50,438 nt of DNA from Nostoc indistinguendum CM1-VF10 (GCA_019359215.1 JAHHHS010000051.1:1-50438); one strand, 5' to 3'; shown: positions 8,420 to 18,117, numbered from the stretch's first letter. Translations and numbers: made by a program. Notes: generated by a model not told the origin, from the letters alone.

Positions 8420-10300
8420 TTAAAACCCATTTTCAGGACTTTCTGTAGTAGCAGGTTGGTTAGTATCGGGAAGTTTCTGTTGGCTATTTTTCTGACTACC
8501 TTGATTTTCTAATTTAGGTAGTGCTTGTTTTGCCAGATTTTCAGCTGCTTGTTTAAATAATGGTTCTATTCTGTCTCGCCAGTATTTAGTATTAGGTAAT
8601 TTTTCTGGATGGTTTCTATAATCTAGAACTTTATCCCATTTACCATCATCTATAGCTTTATTTATCTCATTAGATAACGTCTCTGCCTTAGCCCAATCTT
8701 CCTGCCACTGGGCAATTACTTTGCCCGTTTCTTGGATACTAGAAGTTGCATTTGCCGGAATCGATCTTAACAGTGCGATCGCTCCAACTATATCTCCTGA
8801 TTCATACTTCTGTCTTGCTTGCTCTATAATATTGGCACTGTTCTCACTAGGCTGCGATCGTTCTGTTTTCCCAATGTCATCAGTTGACTCCTTCGGCTTT
8901 TCTGGTAATGGAGTTGCTACATTCCTAGATTTTGGTTTTGGCTTGGGAGTTGGTCGAGTAGCAATCAGGGTACTATCATTTACTGTCTTAGTTGCAATGC
9001 CCTTTTCGCGCAGGCAAGAAGCCCATTCTTGATTATTGGTTATCACATCTGAATGTGCCCAAGCCAAACGACCAGAGTTGAGTTTAACTTCTATCCATCC
9101 CCGTTTTGTCCGTTTGCCAGTCACCTCGAACTTGGTATTATCACCAACTGTTCGCACAATATTATCAGAATTTATCGAACTAGGTTCAGAACGAATATTA
9201 GAATTTCCGACGACAACAGCCGAGCATTTGTTTGCTAAAGCGGTATCGTTACCTGTAAGATTAAAAGCTAAATTTTTCACATTTGGATATACATTTGCTA
9301 CCAAAGCAGCCGCACCACCAACCAATAATATGCCAATTAATATCGGCAATGGGTCGGATTTGCTAGAGTCTTGACGGGCAGGTTTAACAGGATTTGCTGG
9401 TGCAACTGCAATCGTTTGCACCCGAGATACTTGAGGTCGGGATTTGGGGGATTCTTGAGGTATGGAAAGTACAGGTACAGGATTAATCGCGTCTTTACAC
9501 GCTTGCAGTGCTTCCGTGGCGTTTTGGTAGCGGTCTTTGAAATGATAACGTACCATCTTGGACAACACTGCCGCCAGTCGGTAGTTCACAGTTACTGATT
9601 GCTGCCAAATGATTTCCCCTGTTTCCGGATCTTCTTGCAATTCTGTTGCCTGTAATCCTGTTAGTGCTTGAATGGCGATAATGCCGAGAGAATAGATATC
9701 ACTGTTAGGACGGGGTTTACCTTGCCCTTGTTCTGTGGGCATATAGCCAGGAGTGCCAATAACTACTGTGGCAGAGGATTGTCCGCCTACTGTTACTAGT
9801 TGTGTATGTAACTGCTTTACTGCTCCAAAGTCCACTAAAACTAACTTATTATCTGAGGCGCGACGGATGATATTATCCGGTTTGATGTCGCGGTGAATCA
9901 CGCCTTGGCGGTGGACAAATTCTAGAATCTCCAGAACTTCTTGCAACAGTTGAATTACTTGGCTTTCACTCCAGCGTTTACCAGATATAAGTTCTTCAGC
10001 TAGAGTATGTCCTTCAATATATTCTTGTACTAAATAAAACTCTTGGTTTTCGTCAAAGTACGCCAGCAGCCTGGGTATTTGGTCATGATTGCCCAGTTTT
10101 TCTAAAGTTTCGGCTTCGCTGTTGAACAGGCGTTTAGCAGTATCAAAAACTCTGGGGTCAGTTCCGGGTTTGAGGTGCTTGACAACGCAGATGGGGTTGC
10201 CGGGCCGCCTAGTATCTTGGGCTATGTAGGTTTGACCAAATCCTCCCATTGCGAGGACTCGAATTACTTGGTAACGATGGTCTAGTAGCTTGCCTATCAT
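8420..10300 (-). CDS. Ser/Thr protein kinase with SH3-like domain
   Basis: Protein of 626 aa. I take ATG 10300 as start because GGGGAG lies five bases upstream; a GTG two codons earlier is possible. The Hanks kinase domain (about 8-280) shows a glycine loop MGGFGQTY, ATP lysine CVVKHL, catalytic HRDIKPDN, metal-binding DFGAVK, and a GTPGYMPTEQ activation end with PTE in place of APE. After a Pro-rich linker comes one transmembrane helix (LPILIGILLVGGAAALVANV, about 320). An SH3b domain follows (about 360-430, NIRSEPSSINSDNIVRTV ... GWIEVKLNSGRLAWAHSD), then a disordered, charged tail. The likely topology is cytoplasmic kinase and extracytoplasmic SH3b sensor. It stands alone, so its target is unknown. 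Confidence 0.9.
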   Translation of the reverse strand: MIGKLLDHRYQVIRVLAMGGFGQTYIAQDTRRPGNPICVVKHLKPGTDPRVFDTAKRLFNSEAETLEKLGNHDQIPRLLAYFDENQEFYLVQEYIEGHTLAEELISGKRWSESQVIQLLQEVLEILEFVHRQGVIHRDIKPDNIIRRASDNKLVLVDFGAVKQLHTQLVTVGGQSSATVVIGTPGYMPTEQGQGKPRPNSDIYSLGIIAIQALTGLQATELQEDPETGEIIWQQSVTVNYRLAAVLSKMVRYHFKDRYQNATEALQACKDAINPVPVLSIPQESPKSRPQVSRVQTIAVAPANPVKPARQDSSKSDPLPILIGILLVGGAAALVANVYPNVKNLAFNLTGNDTALANKCSAVVVGNSNIRSEPSSINSDNIVRTVGDNTKFEVTGKRTKRGWIEVKLNSGRLAWAHSDVITNNQEWASCLREKGIATKTVNDSTLIATRPTPKPKPKSRNVATPLPEKPKESTDDIGKTERSQPSENSANIIEQARQKYESGDIVGAIALLRSIPANATSSIQETGKVIAQWQEDWAKAETLSNEINKAIDDGKWDKVLDYRNHPEKLPNTKYWRDRIEPLFKQAAENLAKQALPKLENQGSQKNSQQKLPDTNQPATTESPENGF

Positions 10301-10472
10301 ATTCACTCCCCAGAGTTATTACCTAATTTTCCAGCGGGTAATAAATATCTCCAAATTTTCTTCAATGAAATCCGCTATCTTGAGAAAAGATTTAGATTAA
10401 AAACGCAGCTTTTTAATAAACTTAATAAACGCAGACTGTTTATTTTTCTTTTAGTGCCCCTGTTTACTACCA

Positions 10473-10961
10473 ATGCCACCTAAAATAACAAATCCAGTTG
10501 CATGGCAGCAGGCTGAAATCCTCATGCAGCCTGCTTTCATTCGCGTTATCGACAATATCCGCAAGCAGCTTGATGAATCTTCCTGGACTGGAACTTATCA
10601 CGATGTCCTAATTTGGCCGCCTAGCACCACTGATGAAGTTAAAGCATTGGTGACTGAGTTGTTGCAAAAAATGGAAACTGCAACACCCCAAGAAGCAGAT
10701 GAAATCAGAGAGACTTTGGCTCGTCTGCCAATGCCCCATCCAGGATATCATCTACGTTTGCAGCGTCAACAGCAAGAAGCGAGTATCGATTTGTGGGAAC
10801 TGTGTTATCAGGTGTGTTTTATTGAATACACTCCACAGAAGGAAGGTGCTGATGTTGATACTAGTTTAATCGATGAACTCGGTGAAGTCGATTGGTTGCG
10901 TTTGGATGCTAAGTCCAAGGAATTAGTTAAGCAGGCGTTTGCTAAATTGCCAGAGAGTTGA
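10473..10961 (+). CDS. conserved hypothetical protein, 162 aa
   Basis: Soluble, acidic and mostly helical, starting MPPKITNPVAWQQAEILMQPAFIRVIDN. Notable are the Trp-rich segment WTGTYHDVLIWPP, PMPHPGYHLRLQRQQQEASIDLWELCYQVCFIEY and a C-terminal acidic part (VDWLRLDAKSKELVKQAF). From memory it resembles proteins found widely in cyanobacteria without assigned function. It is divergent from the kinase gene, with 172 bp between the starts. Confidence 0.7.
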   Translation: MPPKITNPVAWQQAEILMQPAFIRVIDNIRKQLDESSWTGTYHDVLIWPPSTTDEVKALVTELLQKMETATPQEADEIRETLARLPMPHPGYHLRLQRQQQEASIDLWELCYQVCFIEYTPQKEGADVDTSLIDELGEVDWLRLDAKSKELVKQAFAKLPES

Positions 10962-10987
10962 AGCCCTCAAAATAGAATACACGAACA

Positions 10988-11007
10988 AAGCCCACGCAAG
11001 TGGGCTT
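10988..11007. terminator. perfect 8-bp hairpin between convergent genes
   Basis: AAGCCCAC - GCAA - GTGGGCTT is a perfect stem with a GNRA tetraloop, lying between the plus-strand gene ending at 10961 and the minus-strand dynamin-like frame ending at 11064. It could terminate both. Confidence 0.65.
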
Positions 11008-11063
11008 ATGGGGTAATGCGATCGCTTTTTCAACTTATCTGGAATATCGGTGTGGTCTATCGC

Positions 11064-13433
11064 CTATCTGATTCTCTGCAATGGCTTCCAATTATCTAAG
11101 GATGCTCGAATAGCAGTTACTTCATTCAAGTATTCATTCAGCTTGACTTTCTGAACATTAAGAGTTTCACGAATTTGTTCAGCTTCGGCTTCTCTCGTCT
11201 CCCGTTCTTTCAACAAGCGGTCAAACTCATCTTGAAACCTTTTAATATAGTTATTGATCTGTTGCTCCGCATTCTTAAAGTCATCTGAGACTTGCTTGTG
11301 AATGATTTGTTGTAGAACTACTTGACTTCCTGATACCTGAGTGTCTATTTTCTGCTTGATTAGTTTGGTTGTTTCGCGCAAATCAACTTCGTAAAAGGAG
11401 TGTTTATCTTCAACTTGAATAGTAGCTTGATATGGAACTTGCTCTGTGGAGATTTTATCACTTTTACACAGGCTACCTGATTTTTCTGTTTTAGTTTCTG
11501 ATCGGTACTTAGTTTCCATTTTAGCCCTTGTAAATACTTCTACCTGATGTTTAACTTGTGCATCTATTCCTTGAAATTGAAAACTGGGAAACTGAATAGG
11601 ATTGATATTTAGCTGAACCTGTAAAGACTCTCCAATATATTTAGATAGTTCATTAGATATTTCTTGAATATCTGCTTGAATCTCCCTAACTAATTGTTCT
11701 CTAATTAAAGTTCCATTTCTGACAAGCTGATCTTGTGTATCTATCTACCAATTTTGAATAAGTGGACTACAAAACTCATTGATAGTACGACCAATCTCTT
11801 GAGCCTCTTTTTGAGTATCTACTCTAATTTTGTATGGATCAGCAATTTTCACCTGAGTAGAGCGGTGGTTATTAAATGGTGGTGGATTAATTTTACTTAA
11901 TACTTCTACTAAAGGACGCTGCACTCCAAAAGATAACGCCAAACCGCCAAAGATAGGAATAGCATTAGGTAAAGTAAGCCCCATACTTATATTATTACTG
12001 GGAATCTCTGCCTGTGGAAGCACTTCAGTAATATCCTGAGTGTTAGATTTCGAGTATTCAGTAGAACTAGACTTGGCAATTCGATCAATTTCCTCTTGTA
12101 TCTTGTTTTTTGCACCACTAGCAAATGAGATCATTGCTTGGCTAAATTGAGTGGTTAATATTTTTTCTTGTGCTTTTACTGATTCATTTACCTTTTTAAC
12201 CTTTTTTTTAGATGATTCTGCCCTAATATGATATTCTTCGACTTTATTTTTAAGTGAATGGATTTCAAGTTCCCAACCATTAATCTGTAAGTTCAGAGAA
12301 TCTTCAAATGCTTTAGCCATTTTCTCAATTTTTAGCAAAACATCGCTCAAAAGATTCCAACCTGAATTTTGAGTAATGGTTTGAATCACTGTTTCTTGAA
12401 TAGTAAGTAAACCACTGTCTTCTAACGCTTGCGGCGCAATTTTATGTGGTGCAGGTATAATTTTATTACCTTCTTCATCTTCTATAGCATACCTAGCACT
12501 GAAAAAGTTTTTGAAGTCTTTTATTTGGCTGTCTGTTGCCTTACTTTGTTGAATTAATTTCGCCAAAAATCCTTGTCTAGAACTCGCAGGATAGATAATT
12601 GGATTTGAGAAACCAAAGCTAGTTAACTCTTGTTTCAAGTCTTCTATAACATCAGGAATTTCTCTGTCTTTTTCTGTTTTCTGATCTACTTTGTTAAGTA
12701 TGAAGTAAATTTTACCTGTATTTTCGGCTAAAATTTCCTTACGATTTTCTAGAATGTCCTTAAACATATCTGAAATAGCATTATCTTTGTAAGAGGCGTA
12801 ATTTAAAACAAATAGAATTGCATTGCAAGTTCGTAGCGCCTCCAGAGCAGTTTGTTTCAGTGCTGTGTTGAAATTGCCAGACTCCCATTCATTCGGGCCA
12901 GGAGTGTCAACCAAAGTAAAACCAGCCAAGGAAGAAAGTTTGCTAATAGCTTCGATAGAATGTTCTATCTCAAAGCGTATAGTTTTATCAGGATTGCCTT
13001 TCTCCCGAATTTCACGGGTACGTACCAGAAATTTCTGTTGAATTTCTCCAGCATCACCTTCAGCAAGAATAAGAGGTCGTCTTTGTCCCTCTTGGTATTC
13101 CAAAAGTCTGGGGATTTGCTCAGATGGAATATGTCGAACATCTGTACGGCAGATTGTACACGCTGCTGTCTCACTTGCCAGAACATCAGCACCAATTACG
13201 GCATTCAAAAAGGTACTTTTGCCAGCCTTCATCACTGCAATTACAGCCACTTGATACTTCTGCTCTTTCAATGCGTGTAGGGCTTTGTTGATCTCATCCT
13301 CAACACTCTGCAAACCTTTGGTATCGTCTCCTTCGCTGAGGCGGCCTTGGCGGATTTCCTGAAGGTACTGTAAAAGACGTGTGCCAGTGTTGTATATGCT
13401 GTCGTGCGCTGCTTGAAACTGTTCAGAGGACAT
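11064..13433 (-). pseudogene. dynamin-like GTPase interrupted by one in-frame TAG
   Basis: A single reading frame of 789 sense-or-stop codons runs from ATG 13433 to the stop at 11064, broken only by TAG at 11745-11747 (codon 563). The first 562 codons hold a dynamin-type G domain: P-loop AVMKAGKST (about 66-74, with the usual first Gly replaced by Ala), DTPG (176-179) and NKVD (247-250). A long helical stalk follows, with a moderately hydrophobic segment (ISMGLTLPNAIPIFGGLALS). Beyond the TAG, the frame stays open for 75 codons to the ATG at 11517-11519 and then 151 more. This tail has the coiled-coil character of a dynamin stalk (FQDEFDRLLKERETREAEAE). The simplest reading is a recent nonsense change. 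If translated as is, the product lacks the last 226 residues. Suppression or a sequencing error cannot be excluded. Confidence 0.85.
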
Positions 13434-13647
13434 AATTGTATGAGGGGAAGATTAGCTAAAGCACGTACAGCTTAAATTACTAATTAAAATATTCGCCTCA
13501 GCAATTCCACTGCCATACTTAAGGCGATCGCAAGTTGTTAACAAAATTGCGATGTTGGTAACGGCAGCTTCTCCATTCATCTGCATATATAGAAAATGAA
13601 ATAGGAAGCGTGCTAGTATCAGGCAAAACGGAGCTAGTAAAGGATAT

Positions 13648-13857
13648 ATGCCAGAAATAAACTTAGATGAAATTAAACTTAAAGAACTGTTGAAAACAGT
13701 AATTGTTGAAGTACTTCAGGAGCAGAAAGAAGTACTTTATGATTTATTCGCAGAAATTATGGAAGATATAGCCTTAGAAAGGGCTATTAAAGAAGGTGAA
13801 AATACTGAAACTGTCAGCCGCGAAGCTATTTTCAAAATTTTGGATAGTAAAGGATGA
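13648..13857 (+). CDS. antitoxin of a RelE-type pair
   Basis: The 69-aa acidic protein starts MPEINLDEIKLKELLKTVIV and has a C-terminal part (AIKEGENTETVSREAIFKIL) typical of cyanobacterial antitoxins that lie before RelE-like toxins. Its stop overlaps the toxin start (ATGA). The helical N-half may dimerise and bind the operator; the tail likely covers the toxin. I infer the role from position and size as much as from sequence. Confidence 0.8.
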   Translation: MPEINLDEIKLKELLKTVIVEVLQEQKEVLYDLFAEIMEDIALERAIKEGENTETVSREAIFKILDSKG

Positions 13858-14120
13858 ATATAGAGTTTAGAAAAAGCTTTGAGAAAGATTTAAATAATAT
13901 TCGGGATGAAGCCTTACTTAAAAAGATTAAGGCGGTTATTGAAGAAGTAGAAAACGCCGAAAATCTAGTAGATATAAATAATATTAAAAAACTCCAAGCA
14001 GATGATAATTATTATCGCATCAGAATTGGAGACTACAGAGTTGGAATTGCAGTATCAGAGAGTGTAGTGCTTTTTTTAAGGGTATTACACAGGAAAGATG
14101 TTTACAGGTACTTTCCGTAG
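13854..14120 (+). CDS. RelE/ParE-superfamily toxin
   Basis: The 88 aa show the compact RelE fold pattern: MNIEFRKSFEKDLNNI, then two helices (LLKKIKAVIEEVENAENL), the strand core NYYRIRIGDYRVGIAV with the usual R-I-x-x-YR, and the C-terminal strand VVLFLRVLHRKDVYRYFP. RelE toxins cleave ribosome-bound mRNA; conserved basic and aromatic residues (R and Y of YRIRIGDYR, H and K of LHRKD) are present, so it looks active. It overlaps the antitoxin by four bases. The pair lies about 210 bp from the broken dynamin-like gene, which starts in the opposite direction. Confidence 0.88.
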   Translation: MNIEFRKSFEKDLNNIRDEALLKKIKAVIEEVENAENLVDINNIKKLQADDNYYRIRIGDYRVGIAVSESVVLFLRVLHRKDVYRYFP

Positions 14121-14288
14121 TGGAAGCGATCGCTTTAAGCATAACCCCTTTCACCCCTACGCCGTCCTTACAAAACCTCAAACTCTTCTACATTTATCCC
14201 AGAAACCGGAGATGCATTGAAGCCACAAACGCTTATTTGCTAAGATTTCCAGTGCGACAACATTGAAACAGGGCAACTTCTCATCACC

Positions 14289-15284
14289 ATGCCAACATCT
14301 ACAATTGACGATAAAGACACAGCAGCTATCCAAGCCGCCAGAGTTGGGGTTGCTATATGCGATCGCACCGCCTGGGGACGTATCAAAGTATCTGGCGATG
14401 ATCGCCTCAATTTCTTACACAACCAAAGTACTAACAATTTCCAAATACTCAAGCCTGGACAAGGTTGTGATACGGTTTTTGTCACTTCCACAGCCAGAAC
14501 AATTGATTTAGCAACCGCATACGTTACAGAAGATGCGGTAATTCTGCTAGTTTCGCCCAACCGCCGCCAGTTTCTCATGGAATGGCTGGATAAATATATT
14601 TTTTATGCGGACAAGGTGGAATTATCTGATATCACAGAAGACACCAACACCTTCAGCCTGATTGGCCCAGGAAGCGACGCTGTTTTAGAAAAGTTGGGTA
14701 TTGGCGAACTTATCGGACAACCTTACGGAAGTCATAAAGTATACACCATTGCTCCGGCTGAGGGCGTGCGGATTGCTGTGGGTAGTGGGTTAGCTGCGCC
14801 CGGATACACTTTTACTTTCCCCAATACTGATAAATCTTCGGTGTGGAACAAATTGTTAGAAGCTGGGGCAGTAGAAATGAGCGATCGCGCTTGGGATGCG
14901 TTGCGAATCTTACAAGGTCGCCCCGCGCCAGATTCGGAACTCACAGATGATTACAATCCTCTGGAAGTTGGTTTGTGGCAAACAATTTCTTTTACTAAAG
15001 GTTGCTATATTGGGCAAGAAACCATTGCTCGATTAAACACATATAAAGGTGTAAAACAACACCTTTTGGGTATTCGACTCAGCGCCCCTGTGGAAGTTGG
15101 AAGTGCGATCGCAGTTGGAGATGAAAAGGTCGGCAAACTTACCAGTTATACAGAAACGGCTGATGGTTATTTTGGATTAGGTTACATTCGCACTAAAGCG
15201 GGTGGCGTGGGGTTGAAAGTTAAAGTAGGAGAAACTGAAGGTGAAGTCATAGAAATCCCGTTTGTTTCTCACGATTACCCATAA
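14289..15284 (+). CDS. ygfZ: folate-binding protein YgfZ (CAF17/GcvT-like)
   Basis: The 331-aa protein belongs to the GcvT-like tetrahydrofolate-binding family that helps repair or assemble Fe-S clusters in certain enzymes. The defining motif KGCYIGQET lies near residue 238. The N-terminal FLHNQSTNNFQILKPGQGCDTVF stretch and the C-terminal barrel (GYFGLGYIRTKAGG) fit the family. It is convergent with the DUF5331 gene, whose end lies five bases away. Confidence 0.92.
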   Translation: MPTSTIDDKDTAAIQAARVGVAICDRTAWGRIKVSGDDRLNFLHNQSTNNFQILKPGQGCDTVFVTSTARTIDLATAYVTEDAVILLVSPNRRQFLMEWLDKYIFYADKVELSDITEDTNTFSLIGPGSDAVLEKLGIGELIGQPYGSHKVYTIAPAEGVRIAVGSGLAAPGYTFTFPNTDKSSVWNKLLEAGAVEMSDRAWDALRILQGRPAPDSELTDDYNPLEVGLWQTISFTKGCYIGQETIARLNTYKGVKQHLLGIRLSAPVEVGSAIAVGDEKVGKLTSYTETADGYFGLGYIRTKAGGVGLKVKVGETEGEVIEIPFVSHDYP

Positions 15285-15289
15285 CTAAT

Positions 15290-16246
15290 TCAAGTCAAAA
15301 TATCTTCTTCTTTATTCCTAGTGCCGTAACAAAATTCATCTACCCAAGAAGCTATACTACGGGCATTAGTGGTTTCTAGATTCACTTTGCTCTTAACATT
15401 TTCTGGTTGAATATTCGGGTCTTTGCCGTTGCTTTTAACCTCAGTAGTAATTGCTAGCGATGCTCCTGAAGGGAGCCGCCCAAGGGGCGATCGCCCTGGT
15501 TGACCATTACTATTAATCTCAGTGGTAATTGCCAATGATGCGCCCCCAGGGATTCGGACAGATGACACGTTGCTCTTAACGTCAGTAGCTAATGCCACAG
15601 ATGACATAGTTTTGGCTTTGCTGTTAACCTCACTGGTCATTCTTGCCGATCCTCGTGAAGGTAACTGACCAGAGTGCCAGCGTACTAGTTGATATTCCCT
15701 TGGCAAACCGGAGGATGGCGTTTTTGCCGGAGTATCTGGAGTAATTTTAGTTGCAGCTACTATCAACTCAGGTTGGCGTGTACGAACTACCTCAGTGGTA
15801 GCTGTAATCGATGGCACAAGTTCATCGGCGCGTGACAAGTTGGAATCTAGAGTATTGGCAAGAGAATGAGAGGCAATCTTGCTGGCAGTTACAACCGATG
15901 ACAGATGTTTATCCTCAGAATTCTCATCTGGCGACTCGCTTTCAACTTGGCTTATAGCCATAGAATGCTCTGGTTTTATTAAACGTAACTCTTGATCAGG
16001 ATTGAAGTTAAGACCTAAAGCGGCGACTATTTTATCTGGATCGTTACTCAGATCCATCATAAAAGCAAGTATTTCATCAAACTGGGGTTCTAAAACAGAC
16101 AGTGTTGCCAAAATAAAACCGGACAAAGGACGGCGCAGACCATCATAAGTGCCCCAAATTCGCATTTTGACCAGCCAGGAAATATTTTGCTCGTAGTAAC
16201 TCAGCCAGTTTTGTTTTAAGGATTGACGCAGCTGTTGGATATTCAT
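15290..16246 (-). CDS. DUF5331 family protein with internal repeats
   Basis: Protein of 318 aa from ATG 16246 (MNIQQLRQSLKQNWLSYYEQN); the frame extends upstream to 16354, but that part overlaps the ferredoxin gene and is not family-like. The first about 95 residues form the conserved cyanobacterial DUF5331 domain (WLVKMRIWGTYDGLRRPLSG ... VLEPQFDEILAFMMDLS). The rest is low-complexity and carries degenerate repeats around GGASLAITTEINSNG and SGASLAITTEVKSNG, with relatives VALATDVKSN and ARMTSEVNSK. One repeat spacer contains a HIP1 palindrome. Function unknown. Confidence 0.8.
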   Translation of the reverse strand: MNIQQLRQSLKQNWLSYYEQNISWLVKMRIWGTYDGLRRPLSGFILATLSVLEPQFDEILAFMMDLSNDPDKIVAALGLNFNPDQELRLIKPEHSMAISQVESESPDENSEDKHLSSVVTASKIASHSLANTLDSNLSRADELVPSITATTEVVRTRQPELIVAATKITPDTPAKTPSSGLPREYQLVRWHSGQLPSRGSARMTSEVNSKAKTMSSVALATDVKSNVSSVRIPGGASLAITTEINSNGQPGRSPLGRLPSGASLAITTEVKSNGKDPNIQPENVKSKVNLETTNARSIASWVDEFCYGTRNKEEDILT

Positions 16247-16301
16247 GGGATGCCTCACTTCAGTCAACAATATTGCAGACATTGATATTGAAAATTTGGC
16301 T

Positions 16302-16628
16302 TTATTTCTGGGGATGAAACCGATAATAGAGCATCCGTTGGACTCTTTGACCACCTAGCAAATGATTTTCTATCAGTAGAGATACTTCATCGGGTTGAAC
16401 GCCGCTATACCAGACCATATCGGGTAATACCAGCACCATCGGCCCATTGCCACATTGTCCCAAACAGCTGCTAGCCGTTACCGTTACACCAGGGATTGGC
16501 AAAGCTGCAAAAGCTGCTAAAACCTTAACTGCACCTTGCTTTTTGCAAGTGCGATTTTGACAAACCCGCACACATTTAGGAGAAGAGGGTTGGTCTATTG
16601 TGGGGAAGTTTGATGGTTGAGTTGTCAT
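16302..16628 (-). CDS. thioredoxin-like [2Fe-2S] ferredoxin
   Basis: The 108-aa protein has the thioredoxin-like ferredoxin pattern: CVRVCQNRTCKKQGA near residues 19-30 and SSCLGQCGNGPMVLVLPD with cysteines at 55 and 59. The family carries a [2Fe-2S] cluster and resembles the NuoE/HoxE ferredoxin domain. The role is probably electron transfer; the partner is unknown. It lies between DUF5331 and cysK, all on the minus strand, separated from cysK by a heptamer-repeat tract. Confidence 0.88.
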   Translation of the reverse strand: MTTQPSNFPTIDQPSSPKCVRVCQNRTCKKQGAVKVLAAFAALPIPGVTVTASSCLGQCGNGPMVLVLPDMVWYSGVQPDEVSLLIENHLLGGQRVQRMLYYRFHPQK

Positions 16629-16740
16629 TTGTCCTTTGTCCTTTGTCCTACCCTACGGGAAGCCGCTGGCGCGTCTATGTCATTTGTCATTGCGTCAAAA
16701 GTCGAAGCCAATGACCAATGACTAATGACTAATGACTAAT
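16626..16740. repeat. heptameric STRR tract containing a REP-like insert
   Basis: TTTGTCC and AATGACT/AATGACC heptamers lie on each side of the common Nostoc repeat CTACGGGAAGCCGCTGGCGCG. The cysK stop codon (16736-16738) lies inside the last heptamers. Confidence 0.75.
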
Positions 16741-17710
16741 CTATTGAAAGTCCTTTTGAGGCTAGCCATTCAGGGTTGAATATCCGCGACTGATAGCGGG
16801 AACCACTATCACATAAGATAGTGACAATGGTATGTCCCGGCCCCAACTGCTTCGCTAGGGCAACAGCTGCGCCGATATTAATACCCGTTGAGCCGCCCAT
16901 TAACAGCCCATCTTTTCTTAGCAGTTGGTAAACTACCCGTAAAGCTTCTTGGTCATCGATTTGAATGGCATCATCGGCAGGTGCGCCTTCCATATTGGCT
17001 GTGACACGACCGTTACCGATGCCTTCGGTGATGGAATTTCCTTCTGTATTGAGTTCGCCGGTTTTGACATAGCTATAAAGTGCGCTACCCAGTGGATCGG
17101 CAACAACGCATTTAATCGCCGGATTTTGTTCTTTCAAGTACAACGCCACACCAGCATAAGTACCACCAGTACCAGTTGCAGTTGTCCATGCATCTATTTT
17201 ACCATCTGTCTGTTTCCAAATTTCTGGCCCTGTGGTTTCGTAGTGGGCGAGGCGATTGGCTAAGTTATCAAACTGATTTGCCCAAATAGCATTTTCTAAC
17301 TCAGCAGCGACTCTGCCAGATAGCTTGACGTAATTGTTTGGGTCTTTGTAGGGTACAGCAGGAACGGGACGAACTTCTGCGCCTAGTGCTGTCAGTGCGT
17401 CTATTTTTTCTTGTGACTGAGTATCAGGAATAATAATTAGGCATTTGTAGCCTTTAGCGTTGCAAATATGCGCTAGTCCAATGCCAGTATTACCAGCAGT
17501 TCCTTCTACAACTGTGCCACCGGGTTTGAGTAAACCTTTCTTTTCTGCATCTTGGATGATGTAAAGTGCGGCGCGGTCTTTGACGGAACCGCCAGGATTG
17601 AGAAATTCAGCTTTAGCGAGGATTTCACATCCTGTTTCTTCACTGAAACTGTTTAAGCGAATCAGGGGTGTGTTGCCAACAGCGCCGACGAAGCCATTCT
17701 TAATATCCAT
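16736..17710 (-). CDS. cysK: cysteine synthase (O-acetylserine sulfhydrylase)
   Basis: A PLP enzyme making cysteine from O-acetylserine and sulfide. The 324 aa start MDIKNGFVGAVGNTPLIRL. The PLP lysine is in NPGGSVKDRAA (about residue 44). The substrate loop reads EGTAGNTGIGLA rather than the more common TSGNTG, and the phosphate-binding loop is ATGTGGTYAG (about 176). The LLMGGSTGINIGAA segment closes the active site. The GTAGNTG variant is found in a distinct CysK subgroup, so substrate preference may differ slightly. The stop codon is formed by heptamer-repeat sequence. Confidence 0.92.
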   Translation of the reverse strand: MDIKNGFVGAVGNTPLIRLNSFSEETGCEILAKAEFLNPGGSVKDRAALYIIQDAEKKGLLKPGGTVVEGTAGNTGIGLAHICNAKGYKCLIIIPDTQSQEKIDALTALGAEVRPVPAVPYKDPNNYVKLSGRVAAELENAIWANQFDNLANRLAHYETTGPEIWKQTDGKIDAWTTATGTGGTYAGVALYLKEQNPAIKCVVADPLGSALYSYVKTGELNTEGNSITEGIGNGRVTANMEGAPADDAIQIDDQEALRVVYQLLRKDGLLMGGSTGINIGAAVALAKQLGPGHTIVTILCDSGSRYQSRIFNPEWLASKGLSID

Positions 17711-17797
17711 TTTGGCTATACCTGTGTGAGTATCTATAAAAATTTTGGCTTATAGCGGTGGCATAATTTACAACTGATTTGCCTAAAATGCCATATC

Positions 17798-17995
17798 GCA
17801 TTTCCCTACTCACGCAATCCAACAATAATCATAGTTGCCTAAGCGATCGCATCTGGCAGTGTGATATTTAGGGATTGCATAAGCTGATTATATTGTCGTC
17901 AATTAATTTTAGATTAACGCGATCGCATTTCCCCACTTAGCAATTCAACAAAAATCATAGTTGGTTAAGCGATCGCATGGCAGTGTGATAGTTAG
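17798..17995. repeat. two degenerate copies of an ~110-bp repeat
   Basis: The unit runs through ATCGCATTTCCCTACTCACG, CAATCCAACAATAATCATAG, CGATCGCATCTGGCAGTGTG and CATAAGCTGATTATATTGTC to TCAATTAATTTTAGATTAACG, then starts again (GCGATCGCATTTCCCCACTTAG, CAATTCAACAAAAATCATAG, GATCGCATGGCAGTGTGATA). A third copy lies at 18322-18440, upstream of the intact DUF433 gene. The copies bracket the gutted toxin-antitoxin pair. Confidence 0.75.
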
Positions 17996-18117
17996 TAACC
18001 ACATAACCTGCTTGAATCGTTGCTAAAGCTTCTTGAACTTTAGGCATTAGAGGTTTCAGAACTTGTGATTTCTCGCTTTAATTTTTTAGGCAGGCATTCA
18101 TCAAGCAGCACTTTCAT
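17990..18117 (-). pseudogene. DUF5615 PIN-like toxin, internally deleted
   Basis: From ATG 18115-18117, overlapping the end of the antitoxin, the frame reads MKVLLDECLPKKLKRE, the typical N-terminus of a DUF5615 toxin with its first acidic residues (LLDECLP). It then changes to non-family residues and stops at codon 26 (18040-18042). From about 18063 another frame reads VLKPLMPKVQEALATIQAGYVV, the usual C-terminal helix of the family (PLMPKVQxxLxxIQxGxVV). The middle, about 60-70 residues with the other catalytic acids, is gone, and head and tail are out of frame. The toxin cannot be active. Confidence 0.8.

Noticed and set aside
11745..11747. Pyrrolysine or another recoded amber codon
   Set aside because: No pyl genes or recoding element can be seen, and other damaged genes nearby use TAA. 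Nonsense mutation is simpler.
16247..16354. Longer start of the DUF5331 protein
   Set aside because: The extension overlaps the ferredoxin gene and is not like the family, which begins MNIQQLRQSLK.
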